64,000 nt of DNA. Origin: Cordylochernes scorpioides (Eukaryota > Arthropoda > Arachnida > Pseudoscorpiones > Chernetidae). The notes below the pieces were generated by a model. The model made no database searches, had not been told where the DNA came from, and saw nothing but the letters and a program-made list of their open reading frames with translations. Numbering within the stretch: the stretch's first letter is position 1; every line of letters begins with the position of its first letter. Shown here piece by piece: positions 1 through 11,800 of this stretch. The stretch covers positions 144,981,372-145,045,371 of the forward strand of contig CP092863.1 of the NCBI GenBank assembly GCA_030710605.1. Reading direction: 5' to 3'. The position numbers were made by a program, and so were the translations under genes.

Positions 1-3000
1 GGTTGGTCCACAGGTTCAACTTCGAAGGTCACGTCAGAGAGTTTCCGAGTAACCCTGTATGGCCCGAAGTACCTTTTCATCAGTTTTTCTGAGAGTCCCA
101 CCTTTCTTATCGGGATGAAAATCCATACCAGGTCACCAACGTTGTAATCCATTGCTTCGTGCTTTGAGTCATATCTGGCCTTGTCCTTTTCTTGGGCTTT
201 CAAGGTTTCTAATCTTGCCAACTGCCTAGTCTCTTCGACTCGCGAGGCAATTCTCTGACTGTAATCCTCTTGGAGATCTTCATGCGGATTTGGGAAAAGA
301 GTGTCTACAGTTGTCTCGGCTTCGCGTCCATGAATCAGTTCAAAAGGGGTAAAACCTGTCGTATCTTGTTTTGCCGTGTTGTAGGCGAACGTAACGTAGG
401 GCAGGATTACGTCCCAGTCCTTCTGTTCAACACTTACATACATAGCGATCATGTTGGCTAAGGTTTTGTTTAATCTCTCCGTAAGTCCATTCGTCTGGGG
501 ATGATACGCTGTCGTGAACCGATGTATCGACGAGCATTGATTGGTGAGTTCCGCAATCAACTTGGATTGAAATACTCGTCCTCGGTCCGTGATGATTTCT
601 CTGGGGGCTCCATGCTTGAGAACAACATCTTCCATTAAGAACTTGGCTGCTTCTTTTGCTTCCCCTGTGGGTAAGGCTTTAGTAACGGCAAATCGAGTAA
701 GATAGTCGGTACAGACTATGATCCATTTATTACCATTATCAGACTTGGGAAATCTTCCAAGGAGGTCCATTCCAACTCTCTGAAAAGGGGAGGTTGCAGG
801 AGGTATGGCCTTAAGTAGTCCGGGTGGCTTTTGAGTTGATTGTTTCTTTCTCTGGCACTCTTTACAATGAGCGACATACTTCCGTATGTCCCGGAGAAGT
901 CCTGGCCAGAAATATTTATTTTTAACTCTCTCATATGTCTTCGAAAATCCAAGATGACCTGCTGTGGGAGCGTCGTGTAAACTTTTCAGTAGTTCTAAGC
1001 GTAAGTGCTTGCGAACAACTAAAAGGTGTTGGTTTCCCAGGGGGTCGAAATTCTTTTTGTATAAGGTTCCTTTTAACATTGCATATCCTTTCGATTCGGC
1101 ACCAAATCTTTCTGTTTCCTCTATCAATTTACAAATTTTAGGGTCTTTTCTTTGTTCAGCCCCGAAGCACGTCAGAGCAGTTATTGAGGGTATATCATCA
1201 TCCTCATCATTGTATGCTTCTTCCGATTCAAGTTGGAGAGGATTTCGAGAAAGACAGTCGGCATCTTGGTGTTTGCGTCCACTTTTATAAACAACCGTTA
1301 CATTGTATTCTTGGAGTTTTAAAGCCCATCTTGCTAGTCTTCCTGTCGGGTCCTTCAGATTAGATAACCAGCAAAGAGCGTGGTGGTCAGTGACGATGAC
1401 AAACTCACGACCAAAAAGGTACGGTCGAAATTTGTTGATGGCCCATATTGCGGCCAAGCATTCTCTTTCCTTTGTTGAGTAATTCTTCTCCGCCTTAGAT
1501 AAAGTTCTTGAAGCATAACCAACTGGCCGCTCTTTCCCATCGTTGATCTGTACGAGGACAGCTCCAATTCCATAACCGCTGGCGTCAGTATGAAGCTCGG
1601 TTGGCAGTTGTTCTTCGAAATAGGCAAGAAAAGGTTCAGACATCAATGCTTTTTTCAAGGAATCAAAAGCATCCTGTTGGTCAGAGTTCCACATGAATTT
1701 ATTATCTTTTTTTAGGACTTCGTGTAAAGGAGCAGCTTTCTCAGCAAAATTTTCGATAAATCTACGATAATAGGAACATAGGCCAATGAAGCTTCTCACA
1801 TCTGTTATAGATCTTGGGGTCGGAAACCTGGCGATAGCTTCAATCTTTTCTGGATCGGGATAAATACCTTTACTATCGACGAGGTGTCCAAACACTCTTA
1901 TTCGTTTGGTTCCGAAAAGGCACTTTTTGGGGTTGAGGCGTAGCTCGGCTTTGTCGAGACATTGTAGTATGATTTCAAGCCGGTGTAAATGTTCGTTGAA
2001 CGATTTGGAATACACAACGATGTCGTCCAAATAACAGAGGGCCATCGTCCATTTCAGGCCTTTCAATATCTTGTCCATCATGCGCTCGAATGTTGCAGGG
2101 GCATTACATAGGCCAAAGGGCATGACCAGGAATTCATAGAGTCCGTCAGGGGTAATAAAGGCAGTTTTTTCTCTATCTGCTTCGTCGACTTCTATTTGCC
2201 AATATCCTGAACGAAGGTCCATTGATGAATAAAATTTGGCTCCTTTCAGGGAGTCAAGTGTATCATCGATTCGAGGTAGTGGGTAAACGTCTTTTCTAGT
2301 AACCTTGTTTAGTCGTCTGTAATCCACACAGAAACGCCAGTTACCATCCTTCTTCTTCACTAAAATAACCGGCGATGACCATGGACTTTCTGAATGACGT
2401 ATAATCCCGGCGTCTAGCATTTTGTCCACTTCCGTTTGGATTGCTTGGCGTTCTGTAGGGGAGACTCGATATGGTCTATGCTTAATAGGCTGATGGTTTC
2501 CAGTTTCAATTTTATGCTTGGTTACTGAAGTTTGCTTTACTGGTTCATTATTTTTATCAAATATTTTATCATGTCGCTTTAAAATTGATAAGATTTGAGA
2601 CTGCTGCTCCTCTGATAAATCATCACTAATTAGATTTTGTAAAATTTTAAAGTCACCTTTATCAGCATGACTGGCATGATTCCTATCTTTCACCTCCTTA
2701 TTAAATTCAGAACATTCCGAAATAGCCGTCAAGTTATTTTCTTCAACCCTTTGAATTTTTCCCAGGCACATTCCCTTAGGGACTATTTGAGCTGTGGTGC
2801 CAGAATTTACGATCCAAAGTTTTCCTTTATTATGGGAAAGCCTGAATAATGCACAGGGAAGTGTTAACCCTTTTCCTATTGATACCTTTTTCGAAGGTTC
2901 AAAAAGTACCTGATTTTGCCCATTAAGCTCTTCACTCATAACATTTATTAGTTTGGCAGATTCGGCTGGGATTACGACGCTTCTGCTAGCCACAACCTTT

Positions 3001-3578
3001 CCCATGGAAGCTGGTGAATTTAGTATATCTTTGGCCTCTTCCAATCTGATTTCGGCGCGTCCACAATCAATCACGGCATTTGATGCCTCTAGGAAATCCC
3101 ATCCGAGGATAATACTTGGGTTACTATTAGGGAGGACGATAAACTCAAGCGGCTGTTCCAATCCATTGATGCTCAAGCTGATTGTGCATCGGCCGATCGA
3201 TGTAACATTCTTGCCATCAGCAACTTTCAGAGTCATTCCGCTATCCTTGAACATGGTCTTTTTTAATTGTCGTCTTAATCCATCAGAGATAACCGAAAAA
3301 GAGGAACCTGAATCGAATAGAGCAGAAAACGCAATGTCATCAATGATGATTTCGACATAATTTAGTTGTAATATAGCGGCTGTCGACGATGGAGGGTTTT
3401 TCACACCCGCGGCTTCCCCCTCGAAAGAAGACGCGACGCATAGTTTTTTTCTAGATTGTAGCGGCGTGGGGATTGGCTTGTATGGCGGCCTGGGAAAACG
3501 GACTGGCGTCTTGGGGATCTTCCTCTGTTTGGATACGGCGATTGTCTGCGGTAGGTTTGGCTTCTTATGGCTTGGTGG
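1..3578 (-). CDS. Gypsy-type retrotransposon Pol polyprotein (partial, runs off left edge)
   Basis: I see one uninterrupted minus-strand frame containing, in order, an aspartic protease (ALFDSGSSFSVIS near 3310), reverse transcriptase (YLDDIVVY, codons at 2031-2033 and on), RNase H (VTDHHALCWL near 1388) and integrase (zinc-finger H..C..C near 840-900; catalytic IITDRGRVF near 587). Sampled codons at 587, 1388, 2033 and 3314 share one frame, so pol appears intact to the window edge. It should make the enzymes for reverse transcription and integration. The frame is -1 relative to gag and has no early ATG. An in-frame TGA at 3579-3581 sits between the gag stop and the open part, so simple -1 frameshifting before the gag stop would not reach pol in this copy. 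The C-terminal end and the 3' LTR lie outside the window. Confidence 0.9.
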
Positions 3579-3592
3579 TCACCCATTTGAGG

Positions 3593-4681
3593 TTATTGGG
3601 TGCTTGGTGCATGTCCTTCGGGTCTCTGCATCCATTGTCGGCGTTCTCTACAATATCGCTTAACATGGCCTGGGCGGCCGCAATTAAAACATATTGGGAT
3701 GTTGTCATGCGTCCTCCATTCATCCGTTCTTCGTTGTGGTGGCGTCTGGTCATATATGGGCGTTTGGGTAGGGTACTGACGTCGTGGAACCTGGTTGAAT
3801 GTACGTGTTTGGTTGGGGTACGACTGTCGTGGTGGAGGCCTTTGAATAGGCTTCGAAATTGCAGCTACGTTTTTTTCAATCTCTTCTCGGATAATCTCTT
3901 TCAGAGAAGATGGTTCCGGGGTAGTTGACTCCGGATTTAGTGCGCGATGAATCTCTTCACGCACGATGCGTCGGACCAAGTCTTCCATTGATTCAGAGTC
4001 TGCTGAACCGATGGCAGCAACATTCGGTAGTCTGTCGAATACTACACGTTTATTTACACGTTTTTTATTTGAAGCCTCGATTTTTCGGCACCATTTGATG
4101 AACTCATCGATAGTTGCGATGTCTAAAATGATCATTGACCTATATATCTCCTCCGATATTCCTTTCGTCAAGTGTACGATTATTTCACCTTCCTTCATAG
4201 CCGGATCTACTTCTCTGCACAGATGGAGAACATCTTGAATGTAGGAGTCACTGGTCTCCTCCTTTCCCTGAGCTCGAGTTTTGAGGTTCTCTGCGAGCTT
4301 ATCTTTCTGGGTGACATGATGTCCGAAATTCTGAGAAAACATTTTCACAAAAATATCCCATGAATTAATTTTCTCTTCAACATTTTCGTACCATCTGTGC
4401 GCTGTTCCTTGGAGGAAAAAATAAACATTTGCGAGGCACATTGAATCATCCCAGCAATTATAGCGGGCGACGCGATGGAACTCCTTCAACCATTTTTCTG
4501 GATTCTGGTTGCGTTCTCCAGTAAAAATAGAAGGGTTTCTAAAAGGTTGAAAGTGGTACTCACTCATTTTTGTCTGTGTCTCTTGATTGACCATAGCGAT
4601 GTTTTCCTCAGTTTCTAGTCTTTGTAGTCTTCGGCTTCTTCTAATGGCTTGGGCGTCGAGGGAATATTCCAGCTTCTCCAC
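3593..4681 (-). CDS. Gypsy-type retrotransposon Gag
   Basis: A 362-codon frame encodes a retrotransposon Gag: a capsid-like region (FTGERNQNPEKWLKEF; YIQDVLHLCREVDP) followed by a basic linker and one CCHC zinc knuckle (CFNCGRPGHVKRYC) near the C-terminus, the usual RNA-packaging finger. The open frame starts at a GTG directly beside the 5' LTR. The first ATG in frame is at 4592-4594, and I cannot tell which start is used. It ends with TAA at 3593-3595. The same frame then reopens and stays open to 3401 with an arginine-rich tail that overlaps pol in the -1 frame, so the TAA may be a recent nonsense change or a readthrough codon. Confidence 0.88.
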   Translation of the reverse strand: MEKLEYSLDAQAIRRSRRLQRLETEENIAMVNQETQTKMSEYHFQPFRNPSIFTGERNQNPEKWLKEFHRVARYNCWDDSMCLANVYFFLQGTAHRWYENVEEKINSWDIFVKMFSQNFGHHVTQKDKLAENLKTRAQGKEETSDSYIQDVLHLCREVDPAMKEGEIIVHLTKGISEEIYRSMIILDIATIDEFIKWCRKIEASNKKRVNKRVVFDRLPNVAAIGSADSESMEDLVRRIVREEIHRALNPESTTPEPSSLKEIIREEIEKNVAAISKPIQRPPPRQSYPNQTRTFNQVPRRQYPTQTPIYDQTPPQRRTDEWRTHDNIPICFNCGRPGHVKRYCRERRQWMQRPEGHAPSTQ

Positions 4682-4685
4682 CAGT

Positions 4686-4989
4686 TGTCACGGTAGAGAT
4701 AACGAGCACTACAAAAGTTTAAGTAAAAAATAGTTTATTTAGAAAATGCAAAACTATCTCTAAAAATTTATTTACAACTAAAATATATAAGAATCGTAAT
4801 GAGTGACAATGCAAATATTAATGATGATATACCACAGAATATTTATACTAATTATTCAGTGACAATATTGTACTGGGATAAGGTGAATAAATTAACTAAA
4901 GGTAATCTCTTTATCGTGCAACTGAAGGTTTTATGATGGATGGCGCCATCTATCGGAATAAACATCGACAAATAGTGATGATTATAACA
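4686..4989 (-). repeat. Probable 5' LTR of the 1-4681 Gypsy element
   Basis: The segment begins TGTTATAATC and ends CCGTGACA when read on the minus strand, giving the expected TG...CA ends. It abuts the gag frame, with a TGG two bases inside as expected for a primer-binding site. The partner LTR is outside the window, so the outer edge at 4989 is a guess. Its outer half (about 4870-4975) matches the dispersed 'GATAGATGGCGC' repeat family seen at 13517-13665 and 43977-44130. Confidence 0.5.
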
Positions 4990-5029
4990 AGTGTAACCTT
5001 ATAAATGGAATTTTGCCGGGAGGATATTG

Positions 5030-5275
5030 ATTTAAAAGAGACAAAGATCGCCTCTCCCGTCAAAATAGACGTCAAAACTAGACGCCATCTATTGACCGTC
5101 GCCGCAAACTAGCGGCCTCGGGTCGGTGACAAAGCCACAACACCAGCTTTGGAAAACTGAAAAGCGTCCACCTAGAGACCATAGTTTCGGGCTAATTACC
5201 CTCATTTTGACGTCTATTTTGACGGTAGAGGCGACCTTTGTCTCTTTTAAAAGTATAACCTTGTCTTGGATATTC
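5030..5275. mobile_element. Foldback / MITE-like inverted repeat
   Basis: Two arms of about 60 bp face each other: TTAAAAGAGACAAAG...CGTCAAAATAGACGTC near 5031-5076 and its reverse complement near 5205-5255. The spacer is GC-rich and contains AACACCAGCTTTGG, a motif shared with the PLE-like ends at 45710 and 49120. No coding sequence is evident. Confidence 0.7.
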
Positions 5276-5861
5276 ACATATGCAAATTTGTAGTGTAGAT
5301 AGGTCTCAATCAAAGCAAGAGGACAGCTGTTGGGATGATTAATTCCAATTTCCAGAAAAAAAAGTTCAAAAATATTTAGAAAATGCCAAATAAATTATTT
5401 TAAATGGATCCATTCAACAGCGTCCATTCCGAAACAATGGCATTTCTCTTCATTGTGTTGTTGTGGGATAATAAAAGATGTCTTATGTACTTCAAACACG
5501 AAGCTATATTTTAAAACATTTGTTTCAAAGTTGTTGAAACATTTTTAAAAATAAAATATTAGAGAATTTATTTGTTGCGATTTTTTAAAAAAGAATATAA
5601 AACTATGTTACTGAAATTCACATAATTAATTTAAGTTAAAAGGCAATTCTTTCAAATATATAATTATATGAAAAGGTTTACCAGGATCTGTGATAGAAAG
5701 TTAAATTTTCGAAATATTTCGAGATTGCTTCCTTTCTTTATAAATTTATTGCTCATATAAATTTAAGGTAATTTATAAATTCTTGTATGTCTAATGGAAA
5801 TAAATTTTCTATTGGTAAAAGTGTAAAATAACGATAAAAAGTAACCATTCTCTCAAAATAC

Positions 5862-6310
5862 ACTCATGGACAATTTTCTTTAAAGAAAATGAAGATTCTT
5901 TGATGTCGCCGGTCGATTTTTTTTTTTCAAGGAGACAGAAGCAATTTTGTTCACACTTAGTTATCTCGTGTGTCTTCAATAAAGGTCACTGTAATATCTT
6001 TCAGAGTTATTGTCTGAATCCCGATATACATGCTGAAAGGTACAACTTCCTTAAGTTTTGTTCATGAGTGTATATTGGTTATCTTGTGTGTCTTCAATAA
6101 AGGTCATTGTAATATCTTTCAGAGTTATTGTCTGAATCCCGATATACATGCTGAAAGGTAAAACTTCCTTAAGTTTTGTCCATGAGTGTATACACACTTG
6201 GTTATCTCGTATGTCTTCAATAAAGGTGTCACTGTAATATCTTTCAGAGTTATTGTCTGAATACCGATATAAATGCTAAAAGGTACAACTTCCATAAATT
6301 TTATTCATAA
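5862..6310 (-). mobile_element. Tc1-like-ended element with internal ~120-bp tandem repeats
   Basis: It starts ACACTCATGGACAA and has internal copies of GTTTTGTCCATGAGTGTA, which are inverted terminal-type sequences of a Tc1/mariner style. Three tandem units share TCTTCAATAAAGGTCAC...CTGAATCCCGATATACATGCTGAAAGG. Related copies lie at 38745-38995, 40635-40915, 44272-44625 and 47862-48060. It is non-coding. Confidence 0.7.
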
Positions 6311-6424
6311 TTTGGAAAACGTTTTCCAAATTACACCCATGGCTAAATATTTATGGAAGTTGTATATTTATATATATTTTTACGTGAAATTAAGTAAAAA
6401 AAACTAAATTTATAAAGAAAAAAG

Positions 6425-6605
6425 GAATTTCCTTATCGTGCAACTGAACGTTGCTGATGGCTTGCGCCATCTATCGGAATAAATATAAACTTAATTCGTT
6501 GATTTTCACTTTTTCAAAAATTGTCCAAAAATTCCCCATTCTTGATTAATCAATAAAGGATAACCATGTACGCGTTTCGGGTTGTTTGCCCTTCGTCAGC
6601 GCAGT
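6425..6605 (-). mobile_element. Hammerhead-headed PLE-related terminal repeat (decayed)
   Basis: On the minus strand a degenerate hammerhead motif (CTGACGA at 6593-6599, GAAA at 6575-6578) is followed by GATTAATCAAGAATGGG, then CCGATAGATGGCGCAAGCC and CAGTTGCACGATAAGG. The copies at 7331-7512 and 21586-21780 have the same layout, so this is one family. Stem II has lost its first pair and stem I is mostly lost. Confidence 0.6.
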
Positions 6606-7184
6606 GAAGGCCTTTTTTTCATACTAAATTAAGCTACAATAAAGTACAACAATTAATGACTTAAGAAATTTAAGAGATTCTTTCAACGAAAAAAATTTTT
6701 TTTTCTGTAAAAATAATATCTTGACCAAAACAAGAGCAAATTTTGAAAAGTTTTCGATGATCGATTTAAGAAACTGTGTTGCAAGATAAGAAATAAATTT
6801 TTGTGTGGAGGGAAAAGTTATAATAATCATTTTTCTTCAACATTTCCTTGTGAAAATTATTTAATAAAAAAATCACGTTGATCGATTCCTGGCAACACTG
6901 ATTTGATGGATTTGATAAAGGTTTGTATTTGAGATTAAATAGAATAAAAGGGGTGTCTTGAGATATTAAAAATGAGTTTTCTATAAGTTATTTTATTTCT
7001 CTATAGAGTTTATCTTGTTAGGTTTTAGTGTAGTACATCTTGGGATTTATATTGATTTCGGTAAACTTTCTTTAATGTTATGTGTAGTAATAGGAAAAGA
7101 ATTTAAACAATTTATACCATGTGAAATAATAATGAAAAAGGGAAATTGCACTGAGATCAAGTGGATAAATTAAGGAAAAAAACC

Positions 7185-7512
7185 ATCTCCTGTTCGCGCA
7201 AATAAAGGTTGATGATGGTGTGCGCCATTTATAAGAATATATATCAACTAATCGCTGATTTTTTTTTATTATTCCAGAATTGGTCAAATTCTCATTTTTT
7301 ATTAATCAAGGAAAACTAACTACACAGCTTGCCCCACGTTGATGAGGGCCAACAGCCCGAAACGCGTACGTGATTAGCTTTTCTTCATTAATCAAGAATG
7401 GGTATTTAGCCAATTCTGGGATAATATAAAAATCAACGATTAATATAAATTTATTCCGATAGATGGCGCAAACCATCAGAAACTTTTTGTTGAATGATCA
7501 GGAGATGCCTTT
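7185..7512. mobile_element. Inverted pair of hammerhead-headed repeats
   Basis: Two facing copies of the same unit meet head to head. The left arm (7185-7320) reads outward on the minus strand and the right arm (7374-7512) on the plus strand. Both carry the 'GATTAATCAAGAATGG' block, then an AGATGGCGC or ATGGCGC block. The spacer holds the hammerhead-like motif at 7335-7372. Confidence 0.65.
7335..7372 (+). ncRNA. Minimalist hammerhead ribozyme motif (core C3 changed)
   Basis: Stem I CACG 7335-7338 pairs with CGTG 7369-7372. Core TTGATGA is at 7339-7345. Stem II GGGC 7346-7349 pairs with GCCC 7355-7358 around loop CAACA. GAAA is at 7359-7362 and CGCGTA precedes the predicted cleavage point after 7368. 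All helices form, but core C3 is T here, which would be expected to impair cleavage. Hammerheads of this kind are known in the flanking repeats of Penelope-like elements. Confidence 0.6.
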
Positions 7513-7823
7513 TTTTTTAAATCTATCAACGTTCTGGGCATAATCCCAAATTATGTAGTTTCTTCGAGTGAATAAAAACAAAGAATATAATAATCATTGT
7601 GGTAAATACAGAACCGAAACCTAAATGATACCTTATTTTATTCTTTGTTGAGTAGACTCATTGTTTCATTTCTACTTTCGTATTTAAATAGTTAAAGATT
7701 ACATACACCATTGTTATACATGCCTCATTTTTCAAATGATTGTTTACTGAACAAGTGTATGACGCCCTGAAAGCCAAACTATAAGCTTGGCTATGTTTTA
7801 AACTCTTTGTGTTTTATACAATA

Positions 7824-8190
7824 CTAGACGGGTGACCCGGGCTTCGCCCCGGGATTGACCCGTGTGCATATCTACACAAGTGATATATATTTAGATAAGA
7901 TTTTTTTAATAATTGTTTGTTATTAGCATTATCTATTTGTTTGCATCAGCATAATTTAATCTAATCTTTGATAGAGGGCGCTGTTCGTGAGCTAAGTGGA
8001 ATAATTTGAATATATAGTTTTAATAATTGATTTATATATTTTTTAAAATAGTCTATCGTCTTCCCCGTATTTTTCACCTATGTATGGAAATTCTGGTTTG
8101 AATTAGTGAAATACTGCGAATTTGTATACCGGACATACAAACAAATAAACATACAAACATTGATTTTTATATATATAGATATAGAATATA
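7824..8190 (+). repeat. Dispersed 'CTAGACGGGTGACCCGGGC' repeat
   Basis: It begins with a GC-rich palindromic block (ACCCGGGCTTCGCCCCGGG) and ends CATACAAACATTGATTT plus a TATATATAGAT tail. Two relatives at 13905 and 27243 share the opening block and carry tRNA-like sequences; this copy does not. No protein is evident. Confidence 0.6.
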
Positions 8191-8199
8191 ATTAAATAT

Positions 8200-8415
8200 A
8201 ATTTATATGAAATATAGTTGTAAATTAATGATATTTAAAAGCAAATTATAAAATATTACTATTTGGGTATCAATAAGGTTTTTTTTTCTGAGAACTTGTT
8301 ATAACCCTATATTGTTACTTAAAAAAAACCTTTTTGATACCCAAATAGTAATATTTTATAATTTGGTTTTAAATATCATTAATTTACAACTATCTTTCAT
8401 ATAAATTATACTTAA
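8200..8415. mobile_element. AT-rich foldback MITE
   Basis: Long complementary arms (ATGATATTTAAAAGCAAATT...TTTGGGTATCAA and its reverse complement, about 75 bp each) flank a spacer of about 45 bp at 8285-8328. It is non-coding. Confidence 0.7.
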
Positions 8416-8466
8416 TTCTACCTCATTTTTCAGTTGAACCATTCTACCTCATTGAACCATTAGGAA

Positions 8467-8794
8467 ATTAAATAATAAAATCTACACTGATTGTGAACGC
8501 TGCGTTGTTGTAGATCGGTTTCTGGTGAAACAATGCCAGAAATGTCTGAAATTTAACCCCACCCACAAAACGGCAGAATGCCCTAACACCCCAATATGCA
8601 GGACATGTGGAGTTCAGGGAGTTCATGATTGCTCAGGAATTCCTAAATGTTTCAATTGTTCACAACATCCTAAGTATAAAAATAGGCCCTCACCACACAG
8701 AGCAAACTCAGAGGAATGTCCTATGTATAAAACACAAATAGACAGAATAATTGAAAGAACAAGTTATTTCCCAACTGAACAGTCAAGTAACTAA
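8467..8794 (+). pseudogene. LINE ORF1 C-terminal fragment with zinc knuckles
   Basis: The open frame contains a cysteine-rich series typical of LINE Gag-like ORF1 ends: CQKCLKFNPTHKTAEC, CRTCGVQGVHDC and CFNCSQHPKYK...EEC. Such knuckles bind the element RNA in ribonucleoprotein particles. The frame is open upstream of the GTG at 8525 (...DRFLVKQCQKC), so the true start has been lost by 5' truncation. The stop TAA at 8792-8794 is followed 24 nt later by the first ATG of ORF2 at 8819. Confidence 0.75.
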
Positions 8795-8818
8795 CTAGTA
8801 CTATTAGTACTATTGTAT

Positions 8819-11800
8819 ATGATGCAAGCTCCATTAATTAAGTGTGTGCAACAAAATTTAAGAAAAAGCATAAACGCAACAAATGAGCTCCTGGCTCAGA
8901 TAGCTAACGACCCACCAGACATATTATTTATTCAGGAGCCCTACACAGTGAACAATGTTGTTATTTTTGGCGGAGACGAGCATTCAGTTTTAACAGCAAA
9001 AGGAAACAAGATAAACTCGGCAACAATAATTTTAAATAAAGGATTAAAATACAATAAGATAGATCAATTCACCAACTCATTTTGTACTACAAGCTCAATA
9101 CTTTTATCAAAGTCAAATATTATTATAGCGAATTTTTACATTCTCCCCAATTCTTTTTCAGAAACCCATCAAAAGTTTATTGAGGAAATTTTGGAAACTT
9201 TCAAAATTCAACCGATTCTGCTTTGTGGGGATTTTAACTCTAGGCATCCCGTCTGGTATGATCGAAAGACAAACTCAAATGGTCACAAACTTCATTCAAT
9301 AGTGAACCAACACAATCTCTTCGTCCATAATATTAAAACTACAACGTGTCGTAATTCTAGCGTGATCGACCTCACTATCTCCAACAGAAATTCAATCAGT
9401 CTATTAAAAAACTGGAATACATCCATAATGACGGACACCTCCGATCACGTGACAATAACCTACGAGATCGTTAGTAAAGACAACAGTCATATAGACGGAT
9501 ATAAATCAACGTGGAAATTCAGCGAAACTGACGCAAACTGGAATGCATTTTATGAAAAATTTTCCTCCCCCGAATTGCTAAGCCTCGTGGATGAGGCAAA
9601 CCAAATAAAAAATTCCGAAAGTGTAGATAGAGCTGTTTTAAAACTCACAGATATTATCAGTGAAGCAGCTTACGCATCCCTCAAGTTAAAATCAACCATA
9701 AACAAAAACAAAGTCAAATTCAAGTGGTGGACGAATAAACATGAAAAAATGAAAAATGATTTTAATTATATAATAAATTTACTCTATCGCGCGAGGCAAA
9801 ATAATTAATGAAAAAATTTTTAAAGCTGCTCGTAACAAATATAATAAAGCCATTAACAGGGCAAAATCTAAAAGCTGGAGATTCTTTCTCGAAGAAAACG
9901 AATCAACTAATCCTTTTGGGAACACTTATAAAACTTTCAAAACTTTAAAAGCATCATTTAACACAACAGGGATTCCATTGATAGACAACGCACTGGATTT
10001 TGCTAGGACTTCAAAAATGGAAATTTTATTGAACGATCTTTTCCCGGACGATGATATTTCTTCCGAGGAGGAACTTCACAAAGCAACTAGATATTGCTCG
10101 CCAATTTACAATAATAGAAACAAAGTGATCATAAGCCTAAAAGATATTGAATCAATTATTGTATTATTGAAAAATAAGAAAGCACCTGGATCAGATAATA
10201 TTAGCAATAATATGATAAAATACGCCTACCCTAGGATTTCCATAATCCTCCTTCAAATATTCGAAAAATGTATAAGTTTGGGATATTTCCCAGATTATTG
10301 GAAAAACTCTCTCTCTTTTGTGAAAATCATTCCTAAAGTAGATAAAACTAGTTATGATGTTAGTAAAAGCTACAGACCAACTTCCTTGCTATCAAACATT
10401 TCAAAGATTTTCGAAAATATAATTAAAAATAAACTTACTACCTTTTATGACGAAAACAATTTGATGAGTCATAGACAACATGGCTTCTCCAGGCATAAAT
10501 CAACAATTACAGCTGACTGAAACTATTCTGGAACACAAGCAAAGAGAACTGACGGCGTTGATCGCAGTGGACTTATCAGGGGCTTTTGATAATGCATGGT
10601 GGCCAGCTATAATAAATAGAATGGATTTAGACAACGTTCCCAGCTCTCTGATTCAAATCATCCAATCCTTTTTGAATAATAAAAGGACAGTTTGTCTGTC
10701 ATACGGTGGCAAAACGGTCTCCAAAAACCTTACTAAGGGATGTCCTCAGGGTAGTCCACTGTCACCGTTATTATGGAACATCTTGCTAAACGATATTTTA
10801 ATGAATTTTAAATCAACAAACGCGGAAATTATTTGCTACGCGGACGACATCTCTATAATATGTTGGCATTATAATTTAGAGGGTCTAAAAACTGAGTTAG
10901 TGAACACCCTAAACTATGTCACTCAATGGTGTCGCTCAAACAAGTTAAAAATAAATCCAGGAAAAACAAACTTGATTCACTTTCATAATTTCCATAGGTT
11001 CCAGTTGGAATTTCAAAAAACCGTCATAAAGCCTTCAAATGAAATCAAAATTTTGGGAATGAAATTATCTAATCACAGGTTCAGAACAAAAATAAATTTC
11101 ACCCCGCACATCAATGAGATTTTGCATAAAGCGCATCGCATGAAAAATCTGCTTTTTTCCCTCAGCGGCAAAATATGGGATATAAACTCTAATAAAAGGT
11201 TAATTTTGTATAAGACGCTAATTAGACCTATTCTAACATATGGAGCTGAAATTTGGTTTTACCAAATAAATAACCGCTGTAAACAGAAATTAAATTCGAC
11301 GCAATACCAAATTGTTCTTTGGGCTACTAGATCGTTTAAAACATCTTCCTCAAATTGTGTCCACTGTCTGGCAGAGATCCCATTCCTGACTGATTTTATC
11401 GAATCAAGATTGATTAAATATGAATTGGACCAACTAAGCGAGGAAGACCAACGAACGTTCAGTCCACATTCTCCTTCAATAATAAATGGATTTTTAAGAA
11501 CAAGAATGGAAGATATGTTTTCTAATACAAGTGATCACTTTCGTCTCTTTTACCCTTTGGGCATTCCAAAATATTTCCGCCCTGACTTTTACAATGTGCA
11601 ATCCGTTACTGGTCATGGAAATTTCGGAGATTTTCTGTTTCGAATAGGAGCTATAGACGATCCGGGATGTTTATGTGGAAAGAGAAAGCAGGATTCCAGT
11701 CATCTGCTTCTTGAGTGCCCAATCTTCCAGAACTACAGAAACCGGGAAAACATCGAATACAAGGATCTTTTTATGTTTGTAAATAGAAAGGACTCGTATT

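Noticed and set aside
3466..3928. Plus-strand frames inside the Gypsy gag-pol region
   Set aside because: They are antisense to intact gag and pol coding sequence.
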